A DNA stretch of 64,000 nucleotides from Xylaria sp. FL1777 (Eukaryota; Ascomycota; Sordariomycetes; Xylariales; Xylariaceae). The notes beneath the pieces are model-generated. The model saw nothing but the letters and a program-made list of their open reading frames with translations, ran no database searches and was not told where the DNA came from. Location: assembly GCA_022578965.1 (NCBI GenBank), contig MU400526.1, forward strand, positions 1 through 64,000. Reading direction: 5' to 3'. The translations under genes were made by a program, and so were the position numbers. The first letter of the stretch is position 1. Each line of letters starts with the position of its first letter. Positions 63,053-64,000 of the stretch are shown piece after piece.

Positions 63053-64000
63053 ATGGCTACCAACTCCTCCGCCAACGGCGGCAACTCGGTTGATACCCTA
63101 AAAGGCAGTAAGGTCAGTGCTCCAGGATCTGTATGCTGTGCTGTGCTGTGCTACATGCGACCTGTGTTGTACGGGTACAGACATCGAATCAAGCCTGTCC
63201 CCCGCTACCTACAAGACTTTCGATAGGCTAATCTCGTCTGTATCATCGCAGTGTTTCAAACGAAAGGAACTCACCTATAATCCTGCTCTCACGACACCCT
63301 ACCTCACTACCTACAGCTACAGCCTTTACACAACCTACAGACAGATACCTATACACACGCGCGTACAGCTAGAGCGCCCCCCTCCCGTTCCGTATCTAGC
63401 CCGTGCGACGTCATTCCGAACTAACAGCTACCTACTCCCACAGACGCCAAAGCTGCCTACAATCAACTGGCCAACGGTATGGACTCTGCTTAGCCTAACG
63501 ACCTTGCCCACTGCCGACTTGCCCTTGATTATTCGTTCTGCTGACCCCTCGCTTCCGGACAGGCCCCGTTGCCGCAAACATGAAGGACCAGACTGCGAAG
63601 ACCGGTACCGAGTTCTCCAATCTCGCTGATGCTCGCCGCACCCCCGCGAAACCCGCTGCTACCGGTCAACCTTTGACCCATTACCACTCCTTCTTCTCCG
63701 AATTGCTATCATGGAACAATCCTCGTAAGCTTGCACTGGTCGCGTGATCATCAGCTACAGACAGTACTAACCGAACCTCCCCAATAGGAGCATCTGCTAT
63801 TGCCTACGCCGGCGTCGTTACCCTAATCTTTGCCGTTAGATATCTTGACATCATCCGATACGTCTTCAAATTCACATGGATGGTCCTGGGTATTACCGTG
63901 CTTGCCGAAGTTACCGGAAAGGCCATTCTTGGTCATGGCCTTGCATCTCAGCTGCGTCCTCGCAAGTATTACACTGTCTCTCGTGAGACCCTCGATGCTG
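63053..64000 (+). CDS. RTN1: Reticulon-like ER membrane protein, 5' part
   Basis: Partial gene cut by the window edge. Exons: 63053-63107, 63444-63476 (33 nt), 63563-63724 and 63788 to beyond 64000, giving the first 154 residues. Introns are 336, 86 and 63 bp; the last has GTACTAAC. The protein starts MATNSSANGGNSVDTLKG and has a short hydrophilic head. The reticulon homology domain then begins at SFFSELLSWNNPRASAIAYA, with a long hydrophobic hairpin and GKAILGHGLASQLRPRKYY. Reticulons insert hairpins into the ER membrane and shape tubules and sheet edges. The first donor is placed at GTAAGG 63108 because only that phase joins exon 2. An unseen small exon in the 336-bp intron remains possible. 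Confidence 0.92.

Overview
The window comes from a filamentous ascomycete (Pezizomycotina, probably Sordariomycetes). The genes have short introns (51-144 bp, one of 300 bp) with CTAAC/CTGAC branch points. The recognisable proteins are eukaryotic housekeeping proteins of fungal type. Gene DNA of balanced composition is sharply separated from nearly pure A+T blocks that look like transposons mutated by RIP (repeat-induced point mutation). The likely class rests on general resemblance and was not tested.

Layout. 1-15463 is an AT-rich block that runs off the left edge. It holds a 90-bp minisatellite (1501-2332) and a frame-preserving hexapeptide repeat (5065-5802). At 15464-15923 lies a frameshifted gene fragment of unknown function, followed by a 10-N assembly gap between homopolymers. 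16099-38815 is gene DNA, in order: RING-H2 ubiquitin ligase (-), FIS1 mitochondrial fission (-), SPC24 kinetochore (+), a small fungal membrane protein (-), TatD-type metal hydrolase (+), SSXT/SNF11-like SWI/SNF subunit (+), a decayed multigene-family pseudogene (-), and a Gyp5-like TBC RabGAP (+). 38816-62154 is a second AT block. 62155-64000 returns to gene DNA with the 5' part of a reticulon gene (+).

The second AT block can be read as one nested insertion. Two 175-bp LTRs (38816-38990, 61980-62154) with a perfect 5-bp target duplication (CTCCC) enclose a Ty1/copia element. It is interrupted in its reverse-transcriptase region by a Ty3/gypsy element on the minus strand with 547-bp LTRs. 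That gypsy element, together with about 0.9 kb of the copia sequence beside it, is present twice in tandem. The first gypsy copy carries a further 731-bp insertion with a tRNA-like head and an 18-bp target duplication, and the second copy supplies the empty site. RIP-type differences between the outer LTRs are strictly polarised: the half of each LTR that faces unique DNA is unmutated, so the RIP boundary falls inside the LTRs.

The genes are unlinked housekeeping functions with no shared pathway: protein turnover, organelle division, chromosome segregation, chromatin remodelling, vesicle traffic and ER shape. I found no CRISPR array, biosynthetic cluster, functional tRNA or new defence system. 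The novelty is in the structure of the repeats.
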